From positions 62,001-126,000 of the forward strand of contig NZ_CP128233.1 of the NCBI RefSeq assembly GCF_030344915.1: a stretch of DNA of 64,000 nt, given 5' to 3'. This stretch comes from Neopusillimonas aromaticivorans (GTDB lineage Bacteria; Pseudomonadota; Gammaproteobacteria; Burkholderiales; Burkholderiaceae_B). Under the pieces are notes generated by a model, which made no database searches, had not been told where the DNA came from, and saw only the letters and a program-made list of their open reading frames with translations. Of the stretch, positions 19,135 to 28,752 are shown one piece after another. The stretch's first letter is position 1; each line of letters starts with the position of its first letter. Made by a program: the position numbers and the translations under genes.

Positions 19135-19797
19135 ATGAGCGAACAAAATACGATTCCAACCTGGACCCGCGACCAGATGGCGGCACGCGTTGCTGCCGAC
19201 ATCCCTGACGGCGCCGTTGTTAACCTGGGTATCGGGCTGCCCACCAAAGTGGCCAACCATCTGCCCAGCGACCGCGAAGTCATCCTGCACAGCGAAAACG
19301 GCGTCATCGGCATGGGCCCGGCGCCGGCAAAAGGCGAAGAAGACTACGACCTCATCAATGCCGGCAAACAGCCTGTCACGCTGCTGCCGGGCGGGTGCTA
19401 CTTTCACCACGCCGACAGCTTTGCCATGATGCGCGGTGGCCACCTTGACGTGTGCGTACTGGGGGCTTTTCAGGTGTCGGTCAGTGGTGACCTGGCCAAC
19501 TGGAGCACCGGTGCACCCGATGCCATCCCGGCTGTTGGCGGCGCAATGGATCTGGCCATTGGTGCCAAGAAAACCTATGTCATGATGGAACTGCGCACCA
19601 AAACAGGCGAATCCAAACTGGTCGACCAGTGCTCTTACCCGCTAACCGGTATCGGCTGCGTGAGCCGCGTTTACACTGACGTTGCAGTATTCGATCTGGG
19701 TGCCGGCGGCGCGCAGGTTATTGATGTTGTCGATGGCCTGTCATTCGCCGACCTGCAAGCGCTGACGCCTGTAAAACTGACCGACGCCCGCGGTTAA
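19135..19797 (+). CDS. pcaJ: 3-oxoadipate CoA-transferase subunit B
   Basis: 220 residues. The catalytic glutamate is in HSENGVIGMGP, and GGAMDLAIGAKK is also typical of subunit B. Forms the heteromer with PcaI; product beta-ketoadipyl-CoA goes to a thiolase (pcaF) that is not in this window. A hairpin follows the stop. Confidence 0.95.
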   Translation: MSEQNTIPTWTRDQMAARVAADIPDGAVVNLGIGLPTKVANHLPSDREVILHSENGVIGMGPAPAKGEEDYDLINAGKQPVTLLPGGCYFHHADSFAMMRGGHLDVCVLGAFQVSVSGDLANWSTGAPDAIPAVGGAMDLAIGAKKTYVMMELRTKTGESKLVDQCSYPLTGIGCVSRVYTDVAVFDLGAGGAQVIDVVDGLSFADLQALTPVKLTDARG

Positions 19798-19803
19798 CAG
19801 AAC

Positions 19804-19833
19804 AGGAACATCTGCCTGTGGGCTGATGTTCCT
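19804..19833 (+). terminator. Hairpin after pcaJ
   Basis: Arms AGGAACATC (19804-19812) and GATGTTCCT (19825-19833) with a 12-base loop. No T run, so strength is uncertain; lies between pcaJ and the convergent pobR. Confidence 0.5.
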
Positions 19834-19886
19834 GAAGCGGTGCAGCCTTCAAGGGTTGTGTTTCATCAACCGGCATGTCTCGGGAG

Positions 19887-20803
19887 TCAGGCCAATTCCA
19901 TTATGGTCGCGGCCTGATTCCTGAATTCTTTAGGCGAAACCCCTACATGCCGCTTGAAGAAGCGGGTGAAATATGCGGGGTCAGTAAAACCCAGGGCGTC
20001 CGACACAACACTGATCGTCATTGTGGTGTAAACCAGTTCACGCTTGGCCGCCAGTACAATGCGCTGATGAATCAGTTCAAGCGCTGTCTGGCCGGTCGCC
20101 TTGCGACACAAAATATTCAGGTAGGCGGCAGTAATGCCGATTTTTTTAGCGTAAAGCTCAACTGCCCAACCCTGGGCGTAGTGCTGCTCGACCAATTGCG
20201 AAAACTGCCTGAAATATGTCCGGCCCTGATCCTCGGGGCGTACCGGTGCGCGATGAACCGTCGACATCTGCCGGCTGATCCACACAAAAATACATTGCAG
20301 CAACGCTGTCATCAAGGCATCGCGATGCGCAACATTGCCACGATACTCAACATCAAGTCGTACAAACGCACTGTCGACGTAATCGTCAAGGTCAGTCTCC
20401 AGTGTAAAAATCTGCGGCGTCAGCAAGCCGCTGTCGATGGGCCCCAGCCCTGAGACCAGGGCATCGACCAACGGGTGAGCCAGGGTCACCACATGACCAT
20501 GTGCCCCCGGGTCGAAGCGAAAGCCGTGCACACACATCTGGGGGACCAGAACCAATTGCCCGGATTGCATGGCATGCTCTTGCTCATCGAGCACCACCCG
20601 CGCCGTTCCCCTTTCAAATACAACAACTGAAACAAGCCATGATGCTGGTGAATCTTGATTTCCCAATCGTGCAAGCGACTGCGTTCAACAATCAGTTCGC
20701 AGTGCACCAGATCCGGGGTTGGCCATTGCTCGCGTTCGCCGTACAACTGATAGACAGGGATACGCGGCCCGGAACGCGATGTTGAACGATTGCTCTTAGC
20801 CAT
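19887..20803 (-). CDS. pobR: AraC-family regulator of pobA (one frame break)
   Basis: About 305 residues after one added base near 20620 (YLKGERRG | TARVVLDEQ). N-terminal cupin-like sensing domain (QLVLVPQMCVHGF) and C-terminal double helix-turn-helix (YAKKIGITAAYLNILCRKATGQ, ISVVSDALGFTDPAYFTRFFKRHVGVSP). It is divergent from pobA and of the AraC-type PobR/PobC group that activates pobA with 4-hydroxybenzoate. Gene symbol by context; the family is clear. Confidence 0.82.
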
Positions 20804-20806
20804 GAC

Positions 20807-20919
20807 AGGTATCGCAATTATTGCAATAACATACCTAGGGACAACCCTAACGTTCGTTATATTTCAATGAATTACGATTAAGAAAAATTAATCGAGTTTC
20901 CAAAAGTACAATTATTGCA
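20807..20919. promoter_or_regulatory. Repeated CAATTATTGCA sites in the pobR-pobA gap
   Basis: An 11-base identical sequence CAATTATTGCA occurs at 20815-20825 and 20909-20919, 94 bases apart (about nine helical turns). The first copy sits in nested palindromes: GCAAT-T-ATTGC inside outer arms AGGTAT/ATACCT (20807-20836), directly before the pobR start codon. Good candidates for AraC-type operator sites. Confidence 0.5.
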
Positions 20920-21015
20920 TGAATTAGTCCATTCCATAAAAATCCGTTCAGGCGCACCATAGCGTTCATCCCGAACACCCTTCAATCGAAATCGGGCACA
21001 AACAAGGAGCTCTCC

Positions 21016-22197
21016 ATGAAAACACAAGTCGCGATTATCGGTGCCGGCCCTTCCGGCCTGCTTCTGGGCCAATTGCTGCACCTGCAGGGCATTGAAACCG
21101 TCATCCTTGAACGTAAAACCCCGGAATATGTCCTCAGCCGTATCCGTGCCGGCGTGCTTGAACAAGGGCTGGTTGACTTGCTGCGCGAAGCAAAAGTTGC
21201 CGATCGCATGGATCGTGAAGGCCTGGTCCACGAAGGGACTGCATTCAGTTTCAACAACCAGTTGCGCCGCATCAACTTCAAGAAATACGCTGACGGTCAA
21301 ACCGTCATGGTTTACGGCCAGACCGAGGTTACGCAAGACCTGATGGAAGCCCGTAAAGCCACCGGCGGCATCACTATTTATGAAGCAGAAGACGTCAAGC
21401 TGCACGATTTTTACACCGACAAGCCTCGCGTCACATTCGTCAAAGACGGCGAAACCGTCGAACTTGAATGCGACTATATTGCCGGCTGTGACGGCTTCCA
21501 TGGCGTTTCGCGCCAATCCGTCCCTGCCGACCAGATCCAGACCTTCGAACGGGTTTACCCATTCGGCTGGCTCGGCATCCTGTCACGCACACCACCCGTT
21601 GACGAAGAACTCATCTACGCCAGTCACGAGCGCGGTTTTGCGCTGTGCAGCCAGCGCAATGCAAACCTCAGCCGCTACTACGTGCAGGTCTCTTTGGACG
21701 ACAAGATCGAAGACTGGTCAGACGAGCGTTTCTGGGACGAACTGAAAGCGCGCCTGCCCGAAGATGTTGCAGCACGCCTGGTCACCGGCCCGTCTATTGA
21801 AAAGAGCATTGCGCCGTTGCGCAGTTTCGTAACAGAACCCATGACCTACGGTCGCCTGTTCCTGGTCGGTGACGCAGCACACATTGTGCCGCCAACCGGT
21901 GCAAAAGGCCTTAATCTGGCCGCCAGCGACGTATCGACCCTGTACCGCATTCTGACGAAAGTCTTCAAGGAAGGCCGCGCCGACCTGACGGCCAAATATT
22001 CTGAAATCGCACTGCGTCGTATCTGGAAAGCAGAACGCTTCTCGTGGTGGATGACCTCGATGCTGCACAAGTTCTCGGACGATGCCTTCGGCAAACGCAT
22101 GCAACTGGCTGAACTTGAGTACTACACCACGTCGGAAGCCGGCTTGCGCAACATTGCCGAAAACTACGTTGGCCTGCCGTACGAACCGATTGAATAA
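21016..22197 (+). CDS. pobA: 4-hydroxybenzoate 3-monooxygenase
   Basis: 393 residues, the normal length. FAD-binding GAGPSG at residues ~9-14, the second FAD motif LFLVGDAAHIVPPTGAKGLNLA at ~275-296, and the group-A flavoprotein hydroxylase DG motif (CDGFHGVSR). Converts 4-hydroxybenzoate, NADPH and O2 to protocatechuate, feeding PcaHG. AGGAG ribosome binding site upstream. Expressed from the promoter divergent to pobR and ended by two hairpins. Confidence 0.96.
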   Translation: MKTQVAIIGAGPSGLLLGQLLHLQGIETVILERKTPEYVLSRIRAGVLEQGLVDLLREAKVADRMDREGLVHEGTAFSFNNQLRRINFKKYADGQTVMVYGQTEVTQDLMEARKATGGITIYEAEDVKLHDFYTDKPRVTFVKDGETVELECDYIAGCDGFHGVSRQSVPADQIQTFERVYPFGWLGILSRTPPVDEELIYASHERGFALCSQRNANLSRYYVQVSLDDKIEDWSDERFWDELKARLPEDVAARLVTGPSIEKSIAPLRSFVTEPMTYGRLFLVGDAAHIVPPTGAKGLNLAASDVSTLYRILTKVFKEGRADLTAKYSEIALRRIWKAERFSWWMTSMLHKFSDDAFGKRMQLAELEYYTTSEAGLRNIAENYVGLPYEPIE

Positions 22198-22250
22198 CAC
22201 GATTAACACACAGCCGGGCCATACGCCGGCTATCGCAAGCAGGTAAATAC

Positions 22251-22277
22251 AAACCCCGCTGTTTTGCAACGGGGTTT
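22251..22277 (+). terminator. Terminator after pobA
   Basis: Arms AAACCCCG (22251-22258) and CGGGGTTT (22270-22277); followed by GTTG. A/T at both stem ends allows use in both directions. Confidence 0.75.
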
Positions 22278-22283
22278 GTTGAA

Positions 22284-22320
22284 TGTAAAAAGAGGCCAAA
22301 TCAGCTTGGCCCCTTTTACA
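22284..22320. terminator. Bidirectional terminator between pobA and ppa
   Basis: Arms TGTAAAA-AGAGGCCAA and TTGGCCC-CTTTTACA around loop ATCAGC. The A-rich 5' side and T-rich 3' side make a terminator for transcripts from both pobA and the convergent ppa. Confidence 0.8.
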
Positions 22321-22413
22321 TGATACGAGTACAAATTAACAATTCCTCGCCCATGCAGACCCGGTTGATTTTGATCTGCATGAACCAATTACCGCTGTAC
22401 GTCGCAGCCCGGA

Positions 22414-22947
22414 TTATTTCTGGGCAGCGTAGCGCGCAGCGCTTTCGGAAATTTCCTTACGGGCCGCCTCGGCACCGTCCCAGCCCTTGACCTTGACCCA
22501 TTTGCCTTTTTCGAGATCTTTGTAGTGCTCAAAAAAGTGCTGGATACGGGCCAGATCTTCCTGAGGCAGATCTTCCGGGGTCTGGATATGGCGGTAAGGC
22601 GGGTACAGCTTGTCGACGGGAACCGCCAGCAACTTGGCATCGCCACCGGCCTCATCATCCATATTCAGAACGCCAATGGCGCGGCAACGAATCACCGCAC
22701 CGATCTGGATAGGGAACGGTGCCACCACCAGAACATCAACCGGATCGCCATCATCAGAAATTGTTTGGGGAATATAGCCATAATTCGCCGGATAGTGCAT
22801 GGCAGTCAACATGAAGCGATCAACGAAGACCGCCCCTGAGTCCTTGTCAACCTCATACTTGACCGGGTCGGCGTTCATGGGGATTTCAATAATGACATTG
22901 AATTCGTCAGGCAACTTCGAGCCCGCTGGCACACGATCTAAACTCAT
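22414..22947 (-). CDS. ppa: Inorganic pyrophosphatase (family I)
   Basis: 177 residues, usual for bacterial family I enzymes. The signature DDGDPVDVLVVAPFP carries three of the metal-binding aspartates; YGYIPQT and KDLEKGKWVKVKGW are also typical. Hydrolyses pyrophosphate in the cytosol using Mg2+. Encoded alone between pobA and the hem cluster. Confidence 0.96.
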   Translation of the reverse strand: MSLDRVPAGSKLPDEFNVIIEIPMNADPVKYEVDKDSGAVFVDRFMLTAMHYPANYGYIPQTISDDGDPVDVLVVAPFPIQIGAVIRCRAIGVLNMDDEAGGDAKLLAVPVDKLYPPYRHIQTPEDLPQEDLARIQHFFEHYKDLEKGKWVKVKGWDGAEAARKEISESAARYAAQK

Positions 22948-22990
22948 GATTTCAAACCTCTGGGATGGAAAATAAACTTAAAACAAAAAA

Positions 22991-24490
22991 TCAACGGTGC
23001 TCGCCACCCTTGGGCCGATCAGACGTTTGTGACACATCGACACCAGGAATGGGCGCACTATCAAAATACTCATCAAATTCAGTAATCGGGGCCGCTGGAC
23101 GGCCCTCGGGACGACTGACTGTCGTGCCTGCAGGAGCAGCTGCAGTTGACTCATCGAAATAATCGGCAGCACTGGCAGCTTGCGGCACCGCTGAAACGGT
23201 CTCTGCAACCGGGTTAACGGCATCAAGATCGTCAATCGCCAAGCGCTCGGGATCTGCACGAGTGTCGGCTGCAGGCAACACCGAACTGGACTGCAAGGCA
23301 GGCAACAAACCGGTTACCCCCGACGCCAGACGCCAATACTTTCGGGCTTCATCGGTTCGACCGAGACGATCATACAAGTTGCCCAGCAGCGCATAGCCGT
23401 GAACATCGCCCTGCAAGGAAACACTGCGCTGCAGGTAGCGCTCACCTGGCCCCCACAACTGCCCGACAAGGCAAAGCTGGCCCAGTGCCGCAAGCAAAGC
23501 CGCATTGTCCGGATCTGTCTTGAGCCAGGTTTCGGCCTTGTTGATACGCCGGCTGACCTGTTCTGCGGGCGACTGCGCATAGGCATTCAGCAAACGCGCA
23601 TCCAGCCGGACATTCAAAGACGCTTCGAGAATCTTGCCGGCCTCGTCATCGTGCCCTGCCAGTTGCTGAACATGAGCTGCCGCCAAGGCCACTTCCGGCA
23701 ATACCTTTTCTTCAGATTTCAACTCTCCCCACAGGGCACGAAAACCCTCGGCACCACCCGCCCTCAAACGTTCAGACGCCGACTGCGCGATAAGCGGCAA
23801 GGCGTGCTCACGATCAATGGCATTACGCCGCATCAACTGGCGAGTCAGTTCGAAGGTCTGGTCAGCGTTCCCCAGTTGCTGGTGCGCCTTGAGCAAGAGA
23901 CGCGTGGCATTCGCCCGCTTTGCACTGCCATCATGCAAGGGCTGCAATAGTGCCAAAGCCTCTTGGGCCCGATTTTGGTCGAGATACATTTCGGCAACAG
24001 CCGTTGCCCAGACGTCCTTGAGACCCGCATCAGTCGCTGCAGCGGCACGCGCCAGCGCCAGCGCTTCGTCGCGTCGCGCCAATTCACCTTCGTGGTGACA
24101 GGCCCGCGCCAACGCAAGGCCCGCCAGGACGCGCGTGTTAACCGATTTGGTTCGTCCCAGCAAGCGGGACAGTTCCTGCTCGGCTTGCGCGTAGCGACCC
24201 TCAAGCACAAGCAACCAGCCTTTTTCAAGCTGCTCATGGTCACGCTTGCGTGCCCGCAAACCACGCCAGGACCGGAACCGCTCGGGACCCGAAGTAATAA
24301 ACACCATGACGCGGATGATCGCATACAAAATCACAAAGCCTGCGACCAGCAACAAGACGGCCAGCGTAAGCGACAGTTCGATTCGCCAGGGCTGGGCAAC
24401 AATCAGGACATTACCGCTGTGCTCTTTAAGCACAACCCCAAGTCCAACCGCCAGCGCCAGAACAACCAGTGTCCAGAACCATGTCCTCAT
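22991..24490 (-). CDS. hemY: HemY-like membrane protein with TPR repeats
   Basis: 499 residues. Two N-terminal membrane segments (FWTLVVLALAVGLGVVL and a second near residues 40-65), then the HemY_N domain and a long helical region of tetratricopeptide-like repeats (EGRYAQAEQELSRLLGR, ALLGNLYDRLGRTDEARKYW). The C-terminus is a Pro/Ala-rich tail. Last gene of the hemCDXY cluster; its exact role in haem synthesis is not settled. This is the proteobacterial HemY, not the Gram-positive coproporphyrinogen oxidase of that name. Confidence 0.9.
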   Translation of the reverse strand: MRTWFWTLVVLALAVGLGVVLKEHSGNVLIVAQPWRIELSLTLAVLLLVAGFVILYAIIRVMVFITSGPERFRSWRGLRARKRDHEQLEKGWLLVLEGRYAQAEQELSRLLGRTKSVNTRVLAGLALARACHHEGELARRDEALALARAAAATDAGLKDVWATAVAEMYLDQNRAQEALALLQPLHDGSAKRANATRLLLKAHQQLGNADQTFELTRQLMRRNAIDREHALPLIAQSASERLRAGGAEGFRALWGELKSEEKVLPEVALAAAHVQQLAGHDDEAGKILEASLNVRLDARLLNAYAQSPAEQVSRRINKAETWLKTDPDNAALLAALGQLCLVGQLWGPGERYLQRSVSLQGDVHGYALLGNLYDRLGRTDEARKYWRLASGVTGLLPALQSSSVLPAADTRADPERLAIDDLDAVNPVAETVSAVPQAASAADYFDESTAAAPAGTTVSRPEGRPAAPITEFDEYFDSAPIPGVDVSQTSDRPKGGEHR

Positions 24491-24493
24491 GCC

Positions 24494-25997
24494 TTACCCC
24501 CGAACAACGGCAGCTTTGGCCGCACTGATGGTTGACACGACACCCGCAGATGATAATGACGGTGAGCCCGGCGACCCGCTGCCCTGAACAGCCGGAGCCG
24601 TGGCAGGCTCAGGCGCTGCACCGGATGCGGGCGCGGCTTGTTCTGCCGATACAGCATCGGGTGCCGATGCGGGTACCGGAGCAGATGCCGCCGGAGACGA
24701 TTCGGGCGTGGACACTGCCCCAGCCTCACCCGATGCGGCTGCCTCAGGGGCAGCAGAGCGGGATGTGTCGCCTGAAGCGCCGGCCTCTTCCAATGACGAA
24801 GAGCTGCGACGACGTTCAAGCGAACGGGTACTTTCCTGGCGGACGGTTTCAAGCGCTGACAACGTTTGTGTCAGGGCAGGCAAACGGGAATCGACAGGTG
24901 TATCTACCAACCGTGAGACCAGGCGCTGGGCCCGCTGGGTTGTTGAGACCTGGGTGTCAAAATGAGACTGCAACGCCATGTTGATCGCGTCGAGCTCGGC
25001 TTTCCATACGTCAGACTGGCGCATCATCAAAGCCAGTTGAGCCGTCATGACACGCAACTTGAGCGTCAAACGCAACTGGTCGGCCTGATCGGGGAAATCA
25101 GCAAGGCAGACTGATCATCAACACGACGGACACTGATGACATCGGCCAGATCATGCCTGAGCATGGACCACGCCTGACCGGCCCAGTAAACCGAGGCATC
25201 AAGCCCGGTACGCCACCAGGGGCTTCAGGATCGGCCTTGAAGCCGGTTATAGCCGGGGATTCGCCCACCTGGGGTTCAGCGCGGCGTACACCAGGAACCG
25301 CATCATCGGGGACGAGAAGCGGTGCTTGTGCCAACAAACCATTCAGCTGCTCAAGCTGCACTGACAGCGCGGGCACATCGACAACGGAAGCTGCGCGCAA
25401 GCGTTCAAGGTCACCGTTCAGCGTCTGCTGGATAGAGGCAAGCGCAGGGCGATTGGCGCGTGAAAGCCGGGCCTGCGCCGTTTCAAGTGCAACAATGGCA
25501 TTGGCAACATTGCCACCCAGTGTAATTTGCTGGTTTGCAATAGATACCAGATGATCGATGTCATTCAGCAAAATAAGATCAGAACCGCTGTCGGTCAGCA
25601 CCTGGAACGCCTGATCAAGATTAGCGAGCTGATCTTGCAACTCTTGCACGGTTGTCTGCAACTGTGCAAGACCAGAAGCCTGGGCAGCAACCTGCGCTTG
25701 AAGCTGACGTGACAACTGATCGGCGTGTGCCGCTGTCCGAGTGCTTTGATCCAGCTGCTCGAGTACCACTTGCTGCGACTGCTGTGCCGTCTGGAACTGA
25801 AACCAGACGATACCAGCCAGCACAATAGCAACAAGAATCACAACAACCAAAGCGGTTTGCAACGCCCCTGCAGAACGCGACCTGCCTGCAGATGAGGTAG
25901 AGCCGGCGGCAGTCTGACGGCCATCGTCTTTGCCTTTGGTGAGCAATACCGGGGTTTTGTCGTGACCTTCAGTTTTGGGTGTAATAGATTCAGTCAT
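24494..25997 (-). CDS. hemX: HemX (uroporphyrinogen-III C-methyltransferase-like) membrane protein (two frame breaks)
   Basis: One N-terminal membrane segment (ALQTALVVVILVAIVLAGIVWF, residues ~46-66) after a basic cytoplasmic leader, then a long coiled-coil region (QLDQSTRTAAHADQLSRQLQ) and a C-terminal Ala/Pro/Ser low-complexity tail. Two lost bases near 25208 (G run) and 25095 (C run) split it; repair gives ~501 residues with the usual DASVYWAGQAWSML stretch. The methyltransferase name is historical; no catalytic motif is seen. Lies between hemD and hemY. Confidence 0.85.
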
Positions 25998-26038
25998 GGC
26001 GATAATTTAGTCTGGGGCGCCTTGCGGACGGCGCGTTC

Positions 26039-26869
26039 TTATAGGGAAGCCACAGCAGCCAGCGCCTGGCGCATAGACCCGACGTCGGGATCGCATAGTG
26101 TAACCGCTGGCAGCACCGCATCGGGAAACCGGCCTGCGAATTGCAATTTTAAACGCTCGGCAATACGCGGATGCACCACGACAAAGCCGGCGATACGCAA
26201 TACATGAAGCAGGCCATGACGCTCAAGTTGGCTGAATACGGCATCAACAGCCTCACTGCTCGTCAATAACCAGACCGTGCGCAACGGCACACCCGACCCC
26301 CGCAATTTCTGTAACTGCGACTCACGCCAGACAGCCACCGAACGACGATAACTGGCATGACGGATTACACGCACGCCTGCTGCCTCTAACCGTTCACCGA
26401 GCCACTCACGCCCGGTTTGCCCCCGAACAATCAGAGCTGAACGGATACTGGACAGCTTCGCTTCGATCTGCGGCCATAAACCTTCCGAGTCAGAACTGGC
26501 TTGCGCCGCCGGCTGCAACACCGGCGTTCCTGAAAAAACCGTACTGCCGCGCAAGGCGTTGGCCGTCGCAGCACCCACGGCCGCCACGAACAACGGCCGA
26601 CGGGACAACACACCGCCAAAACCGGGCGATGCAAAATTGACCAGGGCGCTTTCATAAGCTGCCAACGCCATGGAACTGACAAACACGATAAGATCGAAAG
26701 CCCCGGGATCTGGAACCTGCCCCGCCTCGATAGCCAGCGGCTGAAGCTGCAACACCGGCAGCTCGAGGCTGTCGAACCCGGATTGCCGCAGCGCAGCGGA
26801 CAACAAGGCATTTTTGCCCTGAGGACGGGTCAGGACAATCAGCGGCGGGACACTGCCGGCCATGGACAC
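26039..26869 (-). CDS. hemD: Uroporphyrinogen-III synthase
   Basis: 276 residues from GTG at 26869 or ATG at 26863. Weakly conserved family recognised by the two-lobe layout and stretches LTRPQGKNA, DLIVFVSSMALAAY, VAAVGAATANAL and LLTSSEAVDAVF. Cyclises hydroxymethylbilane to uroporphyrinogen III. Starts right behind the hemC stop, so co-translated. Confidence 0.9.
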   Translation of the reverse strand: MSMAGSVPPLIVLTRPQGKNALLSAALRQSGFDSLELPVLQLQPLAIEAGQVPDPGAFDLIVFVSSMALAAYESALVNFASPGFGGVLSRRPLFVAAVGAATANALRGSTVFSGTPVLQPAAQASSDSEGLWPQIEAKLSSIRSALIVRGQTGREWLGERLEAAGVRVIRHASYRRSVAVWRESQLQKLRGSGVPLRTVWLLTSSEAVDAVFSQLERHGLLHVLRIAGFVVVHPRIAERLKLQFAGRFPDAVLPAVTLCDPDVGSMRQALAAVASL

Positions 26870-27814
26870 TCAGGTCGCCGCTGGTGGCAACAAACGATCC
26901 AGAATGGCCTGGGCACCCTGAACAAGCAACTGAGCCGCCACCTGCTCGCCTAGTTGGACAGCCTGGCTGACCGGCGCACGCCCCTGCCCACGAATAACGG
27001 TCGTACCGTCGGGTTCGGCCACGAGCGCTTCGATAGCAATATGATCACCATCGATTTGCGCAAACGCAGCCAAAGGCACTTGACATGAACCACCCAGTGC
27101 TCGTGAAACAGCACGCTCGGCCTGCGCTCTGGCAGCCGAATCGTGACACTGCAACGGGGCCAGCCACCCGGCCAGGTCGGTACGATCGGCCATGATTTCA
27201 ATGCCCAACGCACCCTGCCCTGCCGCCGGCAGACTTTGATCAGTTTCAATGGAACTGCGAATACGGTGTCCGAGCTCAAGCCGCTTCAGGCCAACTGCAG
27301 CCAGAATAATGGCATCGAACTCGCCGCGATCGAGCTTGCCCAGACGGGTATCCAGGTTACCCCGCAGCGGTTTGACGACCAGATCAGGCCGCATCGCCCG
27401 AATCTGGGATTCGCGACGCAAGCTGGATGTACCCACCACGGCACCAGACGGCAAGTCGGCCAGACTCGCATACGTGTTGGATACAAACGCATCGCGCGGA
27501 TCATCGCGTTCAAGAATGACGGGCAACGCAAAGGGCAAGGTCAACTCGACAGGGACATCTTTAAGAGAATGCACGGCCAGATCGGCACGCCCGTCGAGCA
27601 GCGCATTTTCAAGCTCTTTGACAAACAGACCCTTGCCACCCACCTTGGACAACGAGCGATCAAGAATCTGGTCTCCCCGTGTCGTCATCTCGAGCAAGCT
27701 GACATCGCAGTGCGGATACAGTGCGCGCAAACGATCACGGACATGATACGCCTGCCACAAGGCGAGACGACTTGCCCGCGTGGCGATGACCAGTTTTTGG
27801 GGTGTAGCTGACAT
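26870..27814 (-). CDS. hemC: Hydroxymethylbilane synthase (porphobilinogen deaminase)
   Basis: 314 residues. ATRASRLALWQAYHV at the N-terminus, SLKDVP and GTSSLRRESQIRA in the active site, and GGSCQVPLAAFAQ with the Cys that holds the dipyrromethane cofactor. Polymerises four porphobilinogen units. First gene of hemCDXY, followed by hemD without a gap. Confidence 0.97.
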   Translation of the reverse strand: MSATPQKLVIATRASRLALWQAYHVRDRLRALYPHCDVSLLEMTTRGDQILDRSLSKVGGKGLFVKELENALLDGRADLAVHSLKDVPVELTLPFALPVILERDDPRDAFVSNTYASLADLPSGAVVGTSSLRRESQIRAMRPDLVVKPLRGNLDTRLGKLDRGEFDAIILAAVGLKRLELGHRIRSSIETDQSLPAAGQGALGIEIMADRTDLAGWLAPLQCHDSAARAQAERAVSRALGGSCQVPLAAFAQIDGDHIAIEALVAEPDGTTVIRGQGRAPVSQAVQLGEQVAAQLLVQGAQAILDRLLPPAAT

Positions 27815-27821
27815 ACGCGGC

Positions 27822-27937
27822 CTAACCCTGGAAATACGCAGCCACCAGGTAAATGACTATACCGATGACCGCCAGAATACCCAACCCTTGCAGCAAGGTC
27901 AGCCCCTTGCCACCTTCTTTTGCTTAAACAGGCCCAT
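27822..27937 (-). CDS. Small single-span membrane protein (one frame break)
   Basis: From ATG at 27937 the frame closes early, but adding one base in the A run near 27919 gives 38 residues: a short Lys/Gly-rich start (MGLFKQK, GGKGLT) and a hydrophobic helix (LLQGLGILAVIGIVIYLVAAY) to a stop at 27822. It overlaps the end of terC by 14 bases and ends just before hemC. No family recognised; a real small protein is plausible but unproven. Confidence 0.35.
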
Positions 27938-28641
27938 GTGACTTCCCAGAAACCGCGACTTTACGGGACGCGAAAAACTTTCCAATTAAAACGACCAGAA
28001 TGGCACCGGCAATTTCAGCACCGTACTTGATGGTCGATGGTGTTTCACCAAAACGGTCGGTAATGATGACATCGGTTACCAGCATACCGCCGGCGATCCA
28101 GCCCAGCAGCGCAGCACCGAGCACGACAACCAGGGAAAGCGGTCAATAAGCTTCAGTACCAGCGTATTGCCCCAGATAATAATGGGCACACTTAACAGCA
28201 AGCCGAAGATAACATACCCCATCTGATGATCGACGGCCGTGCCTTGTGCCGCTCCGGCAATCGCAATGACGTTATCCAGGCTCATGACAAAATCGGCCAC
28301 AAGAATCGTCTTGACGGCTGCCCATACGGACTGACTGGCCGTGATATTGCCATGGTGTTCATCATCGGGGATCAACAACTTGATGCCGATCCAGAGCAGC
28401 AACAACGCCCCGGCCAGCTTCAGGAACGGGATACCCAATAACGTAAGGGCGAAGAAAATCAGGACGACACGCAGAAAAATCGCACCTGCAGTGCCCCACA
28501 AAATACCCTGCATGCGTTGACGCGACTCAAGCTTGCGACAAGCGAGCGCAATCACTACAGCGTTGTCCCCACCCAGCAAAATGTCAATCATGACAATCTG
28601 GAAAAGCACGCCCCAATGCAGCGATTCAAAAATTCTATCAT
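27924..28641 (-). CDS. TerC-family integral membrane protein (two frame breaks)
   Basis: About 239 residues from ATG at 28641 after two repairs: one T near 28627 (MIEFFESLHWG) and one C near 28138 (DRFPLVVVLGAALLGW). Several membrane helices with the family's acidic motifs MIDILLGGDNAVVIALA and ADFVMSLDNVIAIAGAAQG, which hold the conserved Asn-Asp pairs. TerC/YjbE-type proteins are linked to metal (Mn2+) export or metal stress. The symbol is left open because several TerC paralogues exist. Confidence 0.88.
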
Positions 28642-28708
28642 TTGGTTCCTGGCTACCCGCGTTGCGGGCCAATAAACAATCGATACAGCGACAGAGCACC
28701 TGGGTGCC

Positions 28709-28736
28709 AAAAAAGGCCCGCCGGGGCGAGCCTTTT
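28709..28736 (-). terminator. Terminator after sucD
   Basis: On the minus strand the stem AAAGGCTCGCC / GGCGGGCCTTT is followed by a T run (TTTTTT). It lies 17 bases past the sucD stop. Confidence 0.8.
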
Positions 28737-28752
28737 AATGGCCAGCTGTAAT

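Noticed and set aside
24494..28641. hemX and terC as pseudogenes because of stop-causing frame breaks.
   Set aside because: All breaks are single bases in homopolymers, repaired lengths are normal, and hemX lies in an otherwise intact hem cluster; sequencing error is far more likely.
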